Source of the DNA: Pyrinomonadaceae bacterium | Lineage (GTDB): Bacteria; Acidobacteriota; Blastocatellia; Pyrinomonadales; Pyrinomonadaceae | Assembly (NCBI GenBank): GCA_030841105.1 | Contig: JAVEDE010000023.1 | Span: forward strand, 1 to 64,000 | DNA: 64,000 nt | Reading direction: 5' to 3' | Shown: positions 51,972 through 62,369 of the stretch, piece by piece | How positions within the stretch are numbered: the stretch's first letter is position 1 | Layout of the letters: each line of letters begins with the position of its first letter | Position numbers and translations under genes: made by a program | The notes under the pieces: generated by a model | Seen by the model: the letters and a program-made list of their open reading frames with translations, nothing else | Told to the model about the DNA's origin: nothing | Database searches by the model: none

Positions 51972-52583
51972 TCAAGGAGTGGCGACGGTGCGCCCGCCGA
52001 AAAAATCGGCGGCGGCTTTGAGCATCCGGCGGATGCGCCGCCACACCTTCGGCAGTATCCAGACGAGCAGCAAGAGAAAGAGGAGGATGACCGCGAGGAT
52101 GGCGAGCGGGCTGAACACCGCGAGTGCCACCGCGCCGACCGCGACGACATCTTCCACAACGGAGAGCGTCCAGTTCGACAACGGTTCGGGACTCAGGTTA
52201 GCCCCGACGCGCAGCGTTGATTTCGTCCCGTGGGTCGAGAGCGCGAGTCCGCCTCCCAACAGCAACGCGACGATCTGGACTGAAGGGTTGATGTCGGCGG
52301 TCGCCGCCGCTGCGATGACCGCCCCGGCGGGGACGCGTATGAACGTGTGCACCGCGTCCCAAACTGTGTCCACGTATGGAATCTTGTCGGCGAAGAACTC
52401 GACGGCGTAGAGAAAGAGCGCGAGGCCGATGATGAGCCAGTTGTCCAAGACGTGGAGGCCGCCGGGGAGGTGTGCGAGCTTGTAGTGTTGTAGTAAGCCG
52501 AGCGCGGCCACGGTGGCGTAGAGGTTGATGCCGGAAGTCCATGCCGTACCCATTGCCAGCGCGAGTATCTGGATCGTGTTCAT
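51972..52583 (-). CDS. DUF4126 domain membrane protein
   Basis: GTAWTSGINLYATVAALGLLQHYKLAHLPGGLHVLDNWLIIGLALFLYAVEFFADKIPYVDTVWDAVHTFIRVPAGAVIAAA. Confidence 0.9.
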   Translation of the reverse strand: MNTIQILALAMGTAWTSGINLYATVAALGLLQHYKLAHLPGGLHVLDNWLIIGLALFLYAVEFFADKIPYVDTVWDAVHTFIRVPAGAVIAAAATADINPSVQIVALLLGGGLALSTHGTKSTLRVGANLSPEPLSNWTLSVVEDVVAVGAVALAVFSPLAILAVILLFLLLLVWILPKVWRRIRRMLKAAADFFGGRTVATP

Positions 52584-52818
52584 CGTCCGTTTAAGTCCTC
52601 CCTCCGCCGCACCTTTGATGCGGAAAAGATTCTAACAGGTATGCGGCTTCTATCAGGTAAAAGCCGAACCGCTTCGCATGTCGAGCGTCGCAAAGCGTCG
52701 TCCGTAGTCTGCTCGTCGCGGGCGGCGCGAGCAAATTAAATCGCGCGGGTGGGCGGCGGGCAGTTATAATCGAAAACACATTCACAGAATCCGTGGGACA
52801 GGGGAGGGCGCTTCAAAT

Positions 52819-53667
52819 ATGCGTTGGAGAGACAGGCGACAGAGCACGAACGTGGAGGATCGGCGGGGCATGTCGCGCGGCGGGATGGCCGTCGGCGGCG
52901 GACTCGGCACAATTGTCTTGGTGGTGCTCGCGCTCTTGTTCGGCGCAGACCCGCGCGAGTTGCTCGATCAAAGTCAGGGCGACCCCGGACAGGGCACACA
53001 GACCGCGCGACAGGTCAACCCGCAGGAGGACGAACTCAAGCAGTTCTCGTCGGTCGTGCTGGCCGAGACGGAAGACGTGTGGAACGCGCTCTTTCAACAG
53101 GCGGGCAAACGTTACCGCGAGCCGACGCTCTCGCTCTTCACAGAGCAGACGCGCTCGGCCTGCGGCGTGGCGGGCGCGAGCGTCGGCCCTTTCTATTGTT
53201 CGGGCGACGAGAAGGTCTACGTCGATCTCTCCTTCTACCGCGACATGAAGACCAAACTCGGCGCGCCCGGCGACTTCGCGCAGGCTTACGTCATCGCGCA
53301 CGAGGTCGGCCATCACGTCCAGCATTTGCTCGGCACGATGGAGCAGGTGGACGGTTGGCAGCGGCGCGCGGGCGAGGCCGAGTCGAACCAACTCTCCGTC
53401 AGATTGGAGCTACAGGCCGACTTCTACGCGGGCGTCTGGGCGCACTACGCGGCGCGGCGCGGCATCATCGAACCGGGCGACATCGAGGAAGCACTCGGCG
53501 CGGCGAGCGCCGTGGGCGACGACCGTCTGCAACGTCGCGGGCAGGGCTACGTCGTCCCCGATTCGTTCACGCACGGCAGTTCCGAGCAGCGCGTCCGCTG
53601 GTTCAAAAAAGGTTATGAGACCGGCGACATCCGGCAGGGCGACACCTTCAACGCGAGGAATCTCTAA
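52819..53667 (+). CDS. ypfJ: Neutral zinc metallopeptidase, YpfJ/KPN_02809 family
   Basis: MRWRDRRQSTNVEDRRG, FYCSGDEKVYVDLSFYRDMKTKLGAPGDFAQAYVIAHEVGHHVQHLLGT, ELQADFYAGVWAHYA. Confidence 0.94.
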   Translation: MRWRDRRQSTNVEDRRGMSRGGMAVGGGLGTIVLVVLALLFGADPRELLDQSQGDPGQGTQTARQVNPQEDELKQFSSVVLAETEDVWNALFQQAGKRYREPTLSLFTEQTRSACGVAGASVGPFYCSGDEKVYVDLSFYRDMKTKLGAPGDFAQAYVIAHEVGHHVQHLLGTMEQVDGWQRRAGEAESNQLSVRLELQADFYAGVWAHYAARRGIIEPGDIEEALGAASAVGDDRLQRRGQGYVVPDSFTHGSSEQRVRWFKKGYETGDIRQGDTFNARNL

Positions 53668-53726
53668 AGCCGTCGCCGCTGTTCAGCCCTGAAGGCCGCG
53701 TAGGATTTCTTGATAAGGAGAGATGG

Positions 53727-55484
53727 TTGGAACGCATCGTCGAGTGTGTGCCGAACTTTAGCGAGGGGCGCAGGCCGGAGGTCGTCGCGCGTCTGGTCGA
53801 GGCCGTCGAGTCGGTCGAGGGCACATTAGTTCTCGACACGCACGTTGACCCGGATCACAACCGCTCGGTCATCACGTTCGTCGGCGGCGTGGAGTCAATC
53901 GTCGAGGCGGCGGTGCGCATGGCGGCGCGCGCGGCGGAGTTGATTGACTTGCGAAAGCACGCGGGCGTCCACCCGCGCGTCGGCGCGCTCGACGTGTTGC
54001 CGTTCGTGCCGGTGCGCGGCGTGACTTTAGAAGAGTGCATCCGTCTGGCGCATGAGGCGGGCGCACGCATCGCGCGCGAGGTGGGCGTGCCCGTCTATTT
54101 TTACGAGAGCGCGGCGCGGCGTCCCGACCGCGTGAATCTGGAAGACGTGCGACGCGGCGGCTTCGAGTTGCTGCGCGAAGAGATCGAGACGAACCCGGAG
54201 CGCGCCCCCGACGAAGGCGCGCCGCGCATCCACGAGACGGCGGGCGCATGTGTCGTCGGCGCGCGTTCGCTCCTCGTCGCTTACAACGTCAATCTCGACA
54301 CGACGGACGTCACGGTCGCGCGGCGTGTGGCGCGCGCCGTGCGCGGTCGCGACGGTGGCTTGCGATACCTCAAGGCACTCGGCTTCGAGTTGCACGAGCG
54401 CGGCCTGACGCAAGTTTCGATGAACCTCGTGCGCTTTGAGAAGACCGAACTGCACCACGCGTTCGAGGCCGTCAGGCGCGAGGCCGCGCGCTACGGCGTG
54501 CGCGTGGTGGGCAGCGAGATCGTCGGCCTTATCCCGCAGGCCGCGCTCGACCGCGCCGCAGACTATTTTCTACAGATCGAAAACTTCTCGCCCGACCTCA
54601 TACTCGAAAACCGCATCGCCTCCGCCCTCGCGAAAAGGCGCGCGGCCGACGTGCAAGGCGTGTACGCGGCGGGCACGAACGCGACGCAAAGCATAGACGC
54701 GACGTATACGGACGCGACGCGCGGCGACGACAACACCGCAGGTTGGAGCGCGGACGTGGAAGCCGGGGCGATTGTGCGTCGCGGGGTCGTGCCTGAGCGC
54801 GCGAGCGTCGGCGGTTCGGACGGGCGTGCGAGTGTCAGTGGAAGTGTCGGCGTTTCGGATGGACGCACGCACGTCATAGTTGATGCTTCGACGCAATCCG
54901 CGCCCGAAGAGATCACGGGCGGCGGCGCGGCGGCGGCGCACGCGGCTTCGCTCGCCGCCGCGCTCGGCGAGATGGTCGCGCACCTCGTCGAGCGCAAGGG
55001 CAAGCAGGAGGACTCGGAGCGCGAGGCGCGCGACGCGTTGCAGGCGCTCGGCGATCTGCGCGCCCGTCTGAACGACGCGGCTGATGAAGACGGCGCGAGT
55101 TTCGCGGGCGTGCTCGGCGCGCGGCGGATGCCGGGGCGCACAGACGAGGAGCGGCGCGCGCGCGCAAACGCCGTCGAAGAGGCTTTGAAGGGCGCGGCGG
55201 CCGTGCCGCTCGAAGTGGCGAGCCTCGCCGTGCAGGTGGGCGAGTTATTGGAGACTCTGGCCGAACTCGGCGAACCGGCGTGGCTCTCTGACTCGGCGAC
55301 GGGCGCGCAACTCGCGCTCGCCGCCACCGTCGCCGCGCGTTACAACGTGCTCGTCAACGCGGCCGAGATCGAGGACGAAGAGTTCGTCGGCGAACACCTC
55401 TCGCGCGCCGACGATCTGCTCGAACGCGCACGCGAGATCGCGGCGCGCGTGGAAGCGTCTTTGATGGAGTCAATCGGAAGATAA
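53727..55484 (+). CDS. ftcD: Glutamate formimidoyltransferase / formimidotetrahydrofolate cyclodeaminase fusion
   Basis: IVECVPNFSEGRRPEVVARLVEAVESVEGTLVLDTHVDPDHNRSVITFVG, MNLVRFEKTELHHAFEAVRREAARYGVRVVGSEIVGLIPQAAL; C-terminal helical cyclodeaminase-like region; TTG start. Confidence 0.92.
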   Translation: MERIVECVPNFSEGRRPEVVARLVEAVESVEGTLVLDTHVDPDHNRSVITFVGGVESIVEAAVRMAARAAELIDLRKHAGVHPRVGALDVLPFVPVRGVTLEECIRLAHEAGARIAREVGVPVYFYESAARRPDRVNLEDVRRGGFELLREEIETNPERAPDEGAPRIHETAGACVVGARSLLVAYNVNLDTTDVTVARRVARAVRGRDGGLRYLKALGFELHERGLTQVSMNLVRFEKTELHHAFEAVRREAARYGVRVVGSEIVGLIPQAALDRAADYFLQIENFSPDLILENRIASALAKRRAADVQGVYAAGTNATQSIDATYTDATRGDDNTAGWSADVEAGAIVRRGVVPERASVGGSDGRASVSGSVGVSDGRTHVIVDASTQSAPEEITGGGAAAAHAASLAAALGEMVAHLVERKGKQEDSEREARDALQALGDLRARLNDAADEDGASFAGVLGARRMPGRTDEERRARANAVEEALKGAAAVPLEVASLAVQVGELLETLAELGEPAWLSDSATGAQLALAATVAARYNVLVNAAEIEDEEFVGEHLSRADDLLERAREIAARVEASLMESIGR

Positions 55485-55544
55485 CCGTGGAACGTAACGG
55501 CGTAAGACAACGGCGGATGACGGCTAGAGGAGGCGACGGCAGCT

Positions 55545-55847
55545 ATGGAGAATGAACGTCGAGAAGACCGGCGCGCGAGCGTTTCCATCGAGGCGTGGTG
55601 GGAAGGGCTGTCGGGGCGGCATCAGGCGCGCGTCTCGGATTTGAGCATGGGCGGCTGCTTCATAGACTCGCTCGGCAAAGCGGAGGTCGGCGAACTGATC
55701 GTCTTCGCCGTCAAACAACCCGACGGCCGTTGGCTGCAACTGCGCGGGCAGGTCGCCTCGGTTGACGAACACGTCGGCTTCAGCCTCGCCTTCACCTACC
55801 TCACCGAAGACGAACAACAGGCGCTTGCCCCGCTCGTCAAACTATAA
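55545..55847 (+). CDS. PilZ domain protein
   Basis: ERREDRRASVSIEAWWEG...ARVSDLSMGGCFIDSLGKAEVGELIVFAV: RxxxR and D/NxSxxG PilZ motifs. Confidence 0.9.
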   Translation: MENERREDRRASVSIEAWWEGLSGRHQARVSDLSMGGCFIDSLGKAEVGELIVFAVKQPDGRWLQLRGQVASVDEHVGFSLAFTYLTEDEQQALAPLVKL

Positions 55848-55880
55848 GACTCTCAAGCGGCGATCGCCGTCGTGCGGCGG

Positions 55881-56999
55881 CTACTCGGTGACGAAAGCGG
55901 CGGCGACTTTCGTCGTCGCGACTGGCTTCGACTCGTTGCGGAGTTTCGACTGGAGGTATTCCTTGCCGAAGTCAATCTGGAGTTCGATCCAGAGCGGGAG
56001 GTGGTCGGACATCTGGAAGGTGCGCCAGTCGTTGTAGTAGCGCGTGCGCGCCTTGGCGTCGCGTTTTTTGCCCTGCTTGTTCTTCCAGTAAGCGTCGCCC
56101 ATAGACTTCTCGTACATCGCTTCGTCTTCGAGCCGGTAGACGTACTTGAAGAAATCGAACGCGCCCGCGCTGCACAGTTTGAGCTTCTCCTCGATGCCGG
56201 GGGCGATGAAGGCGATCTGATCGTAGTGCTTCGTCTTGAGCGCGTTCGAGGGGTGGCCTTTGATCTGTTCGGGGATGTAGAAGCCCGCTTGAAGGATGGC
56301 GTTTAAAGTCGCGTCCGTCGTGTCGAAGACGTTGAAGTCGCCGAGCAGGATCATGTTCTTCGCCCACGCGTGTTCCTCGCGGGCGCGCGCGGCGAGAAAG
56401 TTGGCGAGCGCTTCGATCTCGCGGATGCGGTTGGGTTCGTTGGCGATGGCTTGGCCGTAGAGGATGTGCGTCGTGCAGATGGTGAACTTGAACCAGCCGA
56501 CGCTGAAGCCGACCATGAAGGGCGTGCGCGCGAGTTGCTCGGCGGGTTCGAGCGTCTTCCGTCCCTTGCGGCGGACGGGCGGGATGACGACCTCGCTGGC
56601 GAGACCGCCGAAGTTGATCTTGCGCGAATCGTAAATGAAGGCCATGCGCTCGCGGTTGCCCATCGTCCCCTGCGTCACGTCCGTCAACACATACTTCCAC
56701 CAGTTGCCGAGATACTTCATCAGCGTGTTGAGCGCGGTCAAGTCATCGTGGATTTCCTGCACGGCGACGAGATCGAAATGGGAGATGATCTCGGCGGCGT
56801 AGAAGATCGGCTCGCGGTCGCGCCGTCCGTACTTGGCCGAGTCGAACTCGCGTATGTTCCAAGTGGCGAGCATGAGCGTGTGGTCGGCAGTGCGGCGCGG
56901 GAGTTTCTCTTTGTCAAAGGCGTCTTTGAGTCTGACCAGACCTTCGGCGGTGCGCCTGCCGTCCGTCGTTTCGCCGCTGAGTGAGTAGTAGAGGGGCAT
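55881..56999 (-). CDS. Endonuclease/exonuclease/phosphatase family protein
   Basis: LMLATWNIREFD, FDLVAVQEIHDDLTALN, MILLGDFNVFDTTD, SDHLPLWIEL. Confidence 0.9.
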   Translation of the reverse strand: MPLYYSLSGETTDGRRTAEGLVRLKDAFDKEKLPRRTADHTLMLATWNIREFDSAKYGRRDREPIFYAAEIISHFDLVAVQEIHDDLTALNTLMKYLGNWWKYVLTDVTQGTMGNRERMAFIYDSRKINFGGLASEVVIPPVRRKGRKTLEPAEQLARTPFMVGFSVGWFKFTICTTHILYGQAIANEPNRIREIEALANFLAARAREEHAWAKNMILLGDFNVFDTTDATLNAILQAGFYIPEQIKGHPSNALKTKHYDQIAFIAPGIEEKLKLCSAGAFDFFKYVYRLEDEAMYEKSMGDAYWKNKQGKKRDAKARTRYYNDWRTFQMSDHLPLWIELQIDFGKEYLQSKLRNESKPVATTKVAAAFVTE

Positions 57000-57170
57000 C
57001 CGGTGGTGCTTCTCCTTTGACGTTGAAGGGGCTTGGAAACTCAAGAGCACGCGCTCGCCCGTCGAGGGTGAAGCGGCGCGGCGTTCGGAGACGCGCGGAT
57101 TATAAGTCGGCCGGAGATTTTATGACACTACTTTGTGCGCGCCCGACGGGCAGGTGCGCGGAGAGTTGAC

Positions 57171-58274
57171 TCAGAGATGTTTGCGGAGGAAGGTGACGAT
57201 CTTCCAGCCGTCAATGTATTTCCAAGGCGACTGGCCGAGCGTGTAGTGGCCGCAGCGCAGCCACACGGCGTCGAGCGGGTGTCCGGCGTCGCGCACGCCC
57301 TCGATCACTTGATGCGAGAGGTCTGCGGGGAAGGTCAGGTCGTAGCGCGCGGCGATGAAGCGGATCGGGCGCGGCGCGAGGCGTTTGAGTTTTTCCGAAT
57401 AGGCGAGCGGGCTGATCGGCAGCCAGTAGCGGCGCAGTTCGTCGAGCGTCACGGCGTCGCCGAACCCGGCGCGAACGTGGCGTGTGGAGATGCCGCGCCA
57501 CGCCACGTCGGCGACGTAGCCGGAGACGTGGTTGAAGACGCCCGTGCGTACCAGCGGCTCGTGCACCATGGCGAGGAAGCCGATGCACGAACCGATGCTC
57601 GTGCCCATGATGGCGATGCGCTCGTAGCCCTGTTCCGAGAGCCAGCGCACGGCGGCGCGCGTGTCGAGCACGGCCTGCCGCATTGATTGAAGCGTGCGCC
57701 CGATGTTGGAACTGACGAGGTGATCGGCGCGTTCGAGTTCGGGCGGGCGGCGCGCGCCGTGGTAAGGCAGCGTCAGGCGCAGGGCGGCGATGCCGAAGCG
57801 CGTGAAGATGCGGCACAGTTCGACGTGGCTGTGCGGCTGCGCGTTCCATTCGGGCAGGACGACGACGGCGCGGCGCGTGTCGTTCTCCTTGCCCGTGATG
57901 GTTGACTCGCGGAAGAAGTGCGCGCGCGCCGTGTTGTTCTCCGGCGTCGGCGTGTGGATCGCGCTCGTCCACGTCAACTCTTGCCCGTCGAGTCGGTAGT
58001 CCGTGATGGGCGGCAGCGCGTAGTAGGCGTCGCTGTCGGCGAGCGCGTTCTGAGCGTAGGCGTCGAGCAGCGCGCGCGGGTCGTCGCCGTTCGCGTGTTC
58101 GACGACGAAAGACGCGCCCCACTCGAAAGGGCGCACGACGCGGTTTGTGTCGCGCGTGGCGTAATGGCGTTCCCTGATCTGTATCCGGCGTTTGAGCAAC
58201 TTACCTTTTCGACCTCCGCTAAAAACTTTAAGGGTAACAGAGCGAGAGGTCAAAAGGCGAAAGGGGAACGGCAA
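57171..58274 (-). CDS. Alpha/beta hydrolase family protein
   Basis: VVLPEWNAQPHSHVELCRIFTRFGIAALRLTLPYHGAR, IAIMGTSIGSCIGFLAMVHEPLV (GxSxG-like), RCGHYTLGQSPWKYIDGWKIVTFLRKHL. Confidence 0.85.
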   Translation of the reverse strand: MPFPFRLLTSRSVTLKVFSGGRKGKLLKRRIQIRERHYATRDTNRVVRPFEWGASFVVEHANGDDPRALLDAYAQNALADSDAYYALPPITDYRLDGQELTWTSAIHTPTPENNTARAHFFRESTITGKENDTRRAVVVLPEWNAQPHSHVELCRIFTRFGIAALRLTLPYHGARRPPELERADHLVSSNIGRTLQSMRQAVLDTRAAVRWLSEQGYERIAIMGTSIGSCIGFLAMVHEPLVRTGVFNHVSGYVADVAWRGISTRHVRAGFGDAVTLDELRRYWLPISPLAYSEKLKRLAPRPIRFIAARYDLTFPADLSHQVIEGVRDAGHPLDAVWLRCGHYTLGQSPWKYIDGWKIVTFLRKHL

Positions 58275-58435
58275 GGGGGAAGTAAGGGTAAGGGGAAAGT
58301 AAGGGGAAGGGGGAAGGGGGAAGGGGGAAGGGGGAAGGGGGAAAGGTAAAGACGGAAGCGGGGCGCAGCAGATCGAGTGCTGCGCCCCGCTTTTTCCTTT
58401 TCCCTTTAACCCTTACCCCTTCGGGTTAGGGGTTC
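58245..58435. repeat. G-rich heptad tract (GGGGGAA)n with opposing C-rich arm
   Basis: AAGTAAGGGTAAGGGGAAAGTAAGGGGAAGGGGGAAGGGGGAAGGGGGAAGGGGGAAGGGGGAAAGG ... CCTTTTCCCTTTAACCCTTACCCCTT. Confidence 0.9.
58357..58395. terminator. Hairpin terminator within the G-rich heptad element
   Basis: AGCGGGGCGCAGCA gatcgag TGCTGCGCCCCGCT TTTT. Confidence 0.8.
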
Positions 58436-59973
58436 TGTTTCCAGAAGTTGTAACTGCCGCTGCCGCTGTAGGAGTAAATCTGCCATTGATAGTAACCGGC
58501 CGTGCCGTTGTAGACCACGTCTTCGTTAGACGTAGCGGTCTCGCCGCGCGCGACGATGACCCACGCAGAGCCGTTCCACTTTTGCAGGTAGAGGTCGAAG
58601 TCCGCGCCCGAAGTGGGGCCGCGCAGCCAGCCGCGGTGCGTGCCGGAGACGCTGCTGTAGTAGTAAGTCCCGTTCGGGTGGTAATCGTAGTCGCCCGTGC
58701 CGGAGAGCGAGCCGGTGTAGAGCGTGCAACTGGTGCAGGGCGCGCCGCCGCCACCGCCGCCGCCCGTGGTGAGGAGCGAGTAGAGCAGCCGGTTGGGCGA
58801 ACCCGTGCCGATGCCTGTGAGCACGCCGGTCGTCGCCGTACTCGTGATCTGCGAGGCGACCGTGGCGGGCGAGGCGGCGGTGTTGTTTTGCAGGTAGAGC
58901 GCAGCCACGCCCACGACGTGCGGCGTCGCCATCGAAGTGCCGCTGATGGTGTTCGTCGCCGTGTCCGACGTTGACCACGACGACAAGATGCTCGAACCGG
59001 GCGCGAAGATGTCGAGACACGTCCCGATGTTGGAGAAGTCGGACTTGGCATCCGTGCTCGTCGTCGAGCCGACGGTGATGGCGGCGGCGACGCGCGCGGG
59101 CGACGAGTTGCAGGCGTTCGCGCCGTAGTCGTTCCCGGCGGCGACGGCGTATGTGACGCCCGCGTTGATCGAATTCTGGACGGCCGTGTCGAGCGCGGCC
59201 GACGCGCCGCCGCCGAGACTCATGTTGGCAACTGCGGGCGTGATGCGGTTGGCCGTCACCCAGTCAACACCCGCGATGACGGTCGCGTCCGTGCCGTCGC
59301 CGTTGCAGTCGAGCACGCGCACGGCATGAAGCGAGACGCCTTTGGCGACGCCGTAAGTCGAGCCGCCGACCGTGCCCGCGACGTGCGTGCCGTGGCCGTT
59401 GCAGTCGTTGCCGGCCTGCCCGTCGCCCATCGCGTCGAAGACCTTGTTGGCGCGCCCGCCGAACTGCGTGTGCGTCGTGCGGATGCCGGTGTCAATGATG
59501 TAAGCGTGGACGCCCGCGCCGGTCGGCGTGTAGTTGTAGTTGCCATCGAGCGGGCGGTTGCGCTGGTCAATGCGGTCGAGTCCCCACGGCGCGCCCGACT
59601 GCACGGTCGTGGCGTGCACCTCGCCGTCTTCTTCGACGAAATCAACGCGCGGGTCTTCGCTCAGGGCGAGCGCGTCGGCTTCCGACATCTGGATCGAGAA
59701 GCCGTGCAGGGCGTGCTTGTAAACTTTTTTGACCTTGCCCTTGTGCGCGCCCGCCAGATCGTTTGCGATGTACTCCGCGAGCGAGTCGTCGCCGCGCGGG
59801 TCGGCGGCGTAGTCCTTGAGCACGACGATGTACTCGTTGGGGATCGGTTTCTCTTTCTTGAAGAACTTGGGCTTGACCGCGGCCGAACCCGTCGAACTGC
59901 CGCCGAGGTGCGAGGGCATGAACGTGAGAGCGGCGAGGGCGAGGATGGTGACGAGAACGAAAAACTTTTTCAT
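58426..59973 (-). CDS. Secreted S8 family (subtilisin-like) serine peptidase with I9 propeptide and PPC-like C-terminal domain
   Basis: [18 protein letters not shown] signal; [14 protein letters not shown] propeptide; [15 protein letters not shown] (Asp), [12 protein letters not shown] (His), [17 protein letters not shown] (Ser). Confidence 0.95.
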   Translation of the reverse strand: MKKFFVLVTILALAALTFMPSHLGGSSTGSAAVKPKFFKKEKPIPNEYIVVLKDYAADPRGDDSLAEYIANDLAGAHKGKVKKVYKHALHGFSIQMSEADALALSEDPRVDFVEEDGEVHATTVQSGAPWGLDRIDQRNRPLDGNYNYTPTGAGVHAYIIDTGIRTTHTQFGGRANKVFDAMGDGQAGNDCNGHGTHVAGTVGGSTYGVAKGVSLHAVRVLDCNGDGTDATVIAGVDWVTANRITPAVANMSLGGGASAALDTAVQNSINAGVTYAVAAGNDYGANACNSSPARVAAAITVGSTTSTDAKSDFSNIGTCLDIFAPGSSILSSWSTSDTATNTISGTSMATPHVVGVAALYLQNNTAASPATVASQITSTATTGVLTGIGTGSPNRLLYSLLTTGGGGGGGAPCTSCTLYTGSLSGTGDYDYHPNGTYYYSSVSGTHRGWLRGPTSGADFDLYLQKWNGSAWVIVARGETATSNEDVVYNGTAGYYQWQIYSYSGSGSYNFWKQNP

Positions 59974-60316
59974 ATCTTCTCCTGAAAGTGTGAGACGTAA
60001 CGAGTGGACTGTGAGGGCAAACGTGCGCCGGTCGGGGCGGGGCGTTCGCCTGTTGCGGGGGATGCGTGTGTTTGTCGGAAGACGCCGTTCGTGATCGAGA
60101 GAGGCTTCACGCGGCGTCGCCCCGGCGGATGTGTGCATGCGGCGCGTGGTAGGACGCGCCGCATGCACGGAAAGTTAATTGCCGACTGCGGAGAGGTGCG
60201 TGAGTTTGAGCGCGCATTCTACGGCGAACGCCTGCGCCCGTGCGGGGCGGACGACGGCGGGCGCGAAAACTTCTGCCGCCCGCCGTCGTTCCCGGCTGCC
60301 GTTGACCGGCTAAGTT

Positions 60317-61900
60317 TTAGAGGACGCCGCACGCCGTCCAAGCCTGTGCGACGGCGTTGTAGTTCGTGCTGCCTGATCCGTAGAGCGCGGCCGCCGCGTT
60401 GAGCGTGGCGGTGCGCGCGCCACGGAAGTTGGTGCTCGAAGTCATGTAGGTGGTGAGGGCGCGATACCAGATGCGCGCCGCCGCGTCCGCGCCGATGCCG
60501 GTGACCGTGCCGCCGCGATGGTGCGTGCCGCCGACGGCGACGAGGTAGAACGCCTTGTTGCCGATGCCGGAGTTGATGTGGACGCCGCCGCTGTCGCCCG
60601 TGCCGGTGTAACGTTCGCTGTAGTGGTCGGGGTCGTCGTCGGCGGTGTAGCCGCTGTTAGAGGCGGCGTGCGGGTTGTCCATGTAGCGCAAGGCGTCGCC
60701 GCCGATGCCCGGGGTGTAGCACTGCTCGCCGATCTTCCAGGTGTTCGAGGTCTGCCCCTGCGCGGAGCGTTCGACCATCGCGCCGAACACGTCGGACATG
60801 GATTCGTTGAGCGCGCCCGACTCGCCCGAATAGGTGAGACGCGCGGTGCGCTCGGTGACGCCGTGCGTCATCTCGTGGCCGCAGATGTCGAGCGTGACGA
60901 GCGGCCCGAAGGACGAGCCGTTGCCGTCGCCATAAGTCATGTAGCTGCCGTTCCAGAAGGCGTTGTTGTAGCCGGTGCTGTAATGGACTAGGGAACTGAT
61001 GAGGCCGGTCACGCCGTCGGCCGAGGTGTAGTAGGCGGGGCCGCCCGCGCCGTCAATGCCGCGCCGCCCGTGGGCGTTGAGGTAGTAGTCGTAGGTCTTG
61101 GCCGCGCCGTAGTGGGCGTCAACGCCCGCGCGTTGCGTCGTCGAGTTCCAGATGTTGTCGGCGTCGGTGAAGCGGTAGACGGAGGAGGTGGTGTTGCGGA
61201 AGTCGAACGTGCCGATCTTGCGCGAGATGTCTTCCAGATAATAGGTCGGCGACTTGAAGTAGGTGTTGATCGTCACCGTGCCGCTGTAGAGCGACGAGCC
61301 GGAAGCGGTCTGCAAGTTGTCGTACTGCCAGATGACGTTGCCGGTCTTGGCGTCCACGAAGTAGACGGGCATCGAGGTGTCCTGCGTGCCGTCCTCGCGC
61401 CGGAGTTGCACGCGGTAGGTCAGATAATCGTTGCCACCGTGGCGGAGGATCTGGAGGTCGGCGGCGGGGGGCGCGGTGAGGCACGTCTCACAACCGAGAT
61501 CGCTGATGGCCGTGCGGATGGCTTCGTCGGACGTGCGATAAGGTTCGGTGTCAACCGCGACCGACTCGACGAGATCGTCTGTGACGGCGAAGACCGAATC
61601 GTCCGGGTTGAGGTGGACGATGGCCTCGCCGCCGAAGACCGGAACGCCCTTGTGCGTCTGTTGAAAACGCGTGTGCGTTTTTTCCTGATCGTCCGTGAAG
61701 GCGCGTGTGACTTTCAGATCGCGCTTGTCGTTGATGCCGCGCTGTGAGCCGCGCGCCGCGATGATGTTGTGCGCGATCTCTTTGGCGCGTGCGAGTTTGT
61801 CGGCTGAAGCGCCGCGTTGGGCGGAGGCGTCGCGGCGCGGGAGGGCGAGGGCAAAAATGAACGCGAGGGAGATCGCGATCACGAAAATGGGCTTTTTCAT
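60317..61900 (-). CDS. Secreted M4 family (thermolysin-like) metallopeptidase
   Basis: FTP/PepSY propeptide region; VTLDICGHEMTHGVTERTARLTYSGESGALNESMSDVFGAMVE; HINSGIGNKAFYLV. Confidence 0.95.
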   Translation of the reverse strand: MKKPIFVIAISLAFIFALALPRRDASAQRGASADKLARAKEIAHNIIAARGSQRGINDKRDLKVTRAFTDDQEKTHTRFQQTHKGVPVFGGEAIVHLNPDDSVFAVTDDLVESVAVDTEPYRTSDEAIRTAISDLGCETCLTAPPAADLQILRHGGNDYLTYRVQLRREDGTQDTSMPVYFVDAKTGNVIWQYDNLQTASGSSLYSGTVTINTYFKSPTYYLEDISRKIGTFDFRNTTSSVYRFTDADNIWNSTTQRAGVDAHYGAAKTYDYYLNAHGRRGIDGAGGPAYYTSADGVTGLISSLVHYSTGYNNAFWNGSYMTYGDGNGSSFGPLVTLDICGHEMTHGVTERTARLTYSGESGALNESMSDVFGAMVERSAQGQTSNTWKIGEQCYTPGIGGDALRYMDNPHAASNSGYTADDDPDHYSERYTGTGDSGGVHINSGIGNKAFYLVAVGGTHHRGGTVTGIGADAAARIWYRALTTYMTSSTNFRGARTATLNAAAALYGSGSTNYNAVAQAWTACGVL

Positions 61901-62306
61901 TGATTCTCCTTAAGTTGGGTTCCTGAGTGTTTCGGGTTGGTGAAGATGAGGCGAGCGCGCACGGCGGCGTCGCCCCGCTGACGGAAAGATAGCGGGAGGG
62001 ATGATGCAGGTGTGCTCACAAAAAAGAATGACTTAAGCACAGGGGAACCGCGAGCGAAGCGCGTTAACTGCTAACCCGAAATTTTATTTTAGGACGCCGC
62101 TCCAGAGTTGTTGAGAGACTTGAACGGCGTAAGGTTCGAATCAAATTGTCTGAACTTATTTACCGCGAATTGGGGGACGCAATTATTAACACCTTCTCAA
62201 TCAAGAAGGCAAGACTTTAATTTCCGAACACGCACACCGTGACAAAAAAAGAATAATGCGCCGCCCCGCGCGTGCCCGTCTGTTCTATCGGATGGGCTGT
62301 GAAGGG

Positions 62307-62344
62307 GAAGAGGGTGAACGCTCGGATAGGTGTTCACCCTCTTC
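62307..62344. terminator. Hairpin terminator candidate downstream of the 62370 gene
   Basis: GAAGAGGGTGAAC gctcggataggt GTTCACCCTCTTC. Confidence 0.6.
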
Positions 62345-62369
62345 TGCTATACCGCGTGTAGCGGGAACA

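Noticed and set aside
50891-52159. 422-aa minus-strand ORF
   Set aside because: Alternative frame across SpoIIM-like and DUF4126 genes; Arg/His/Ser-rich out-of-frame translation.
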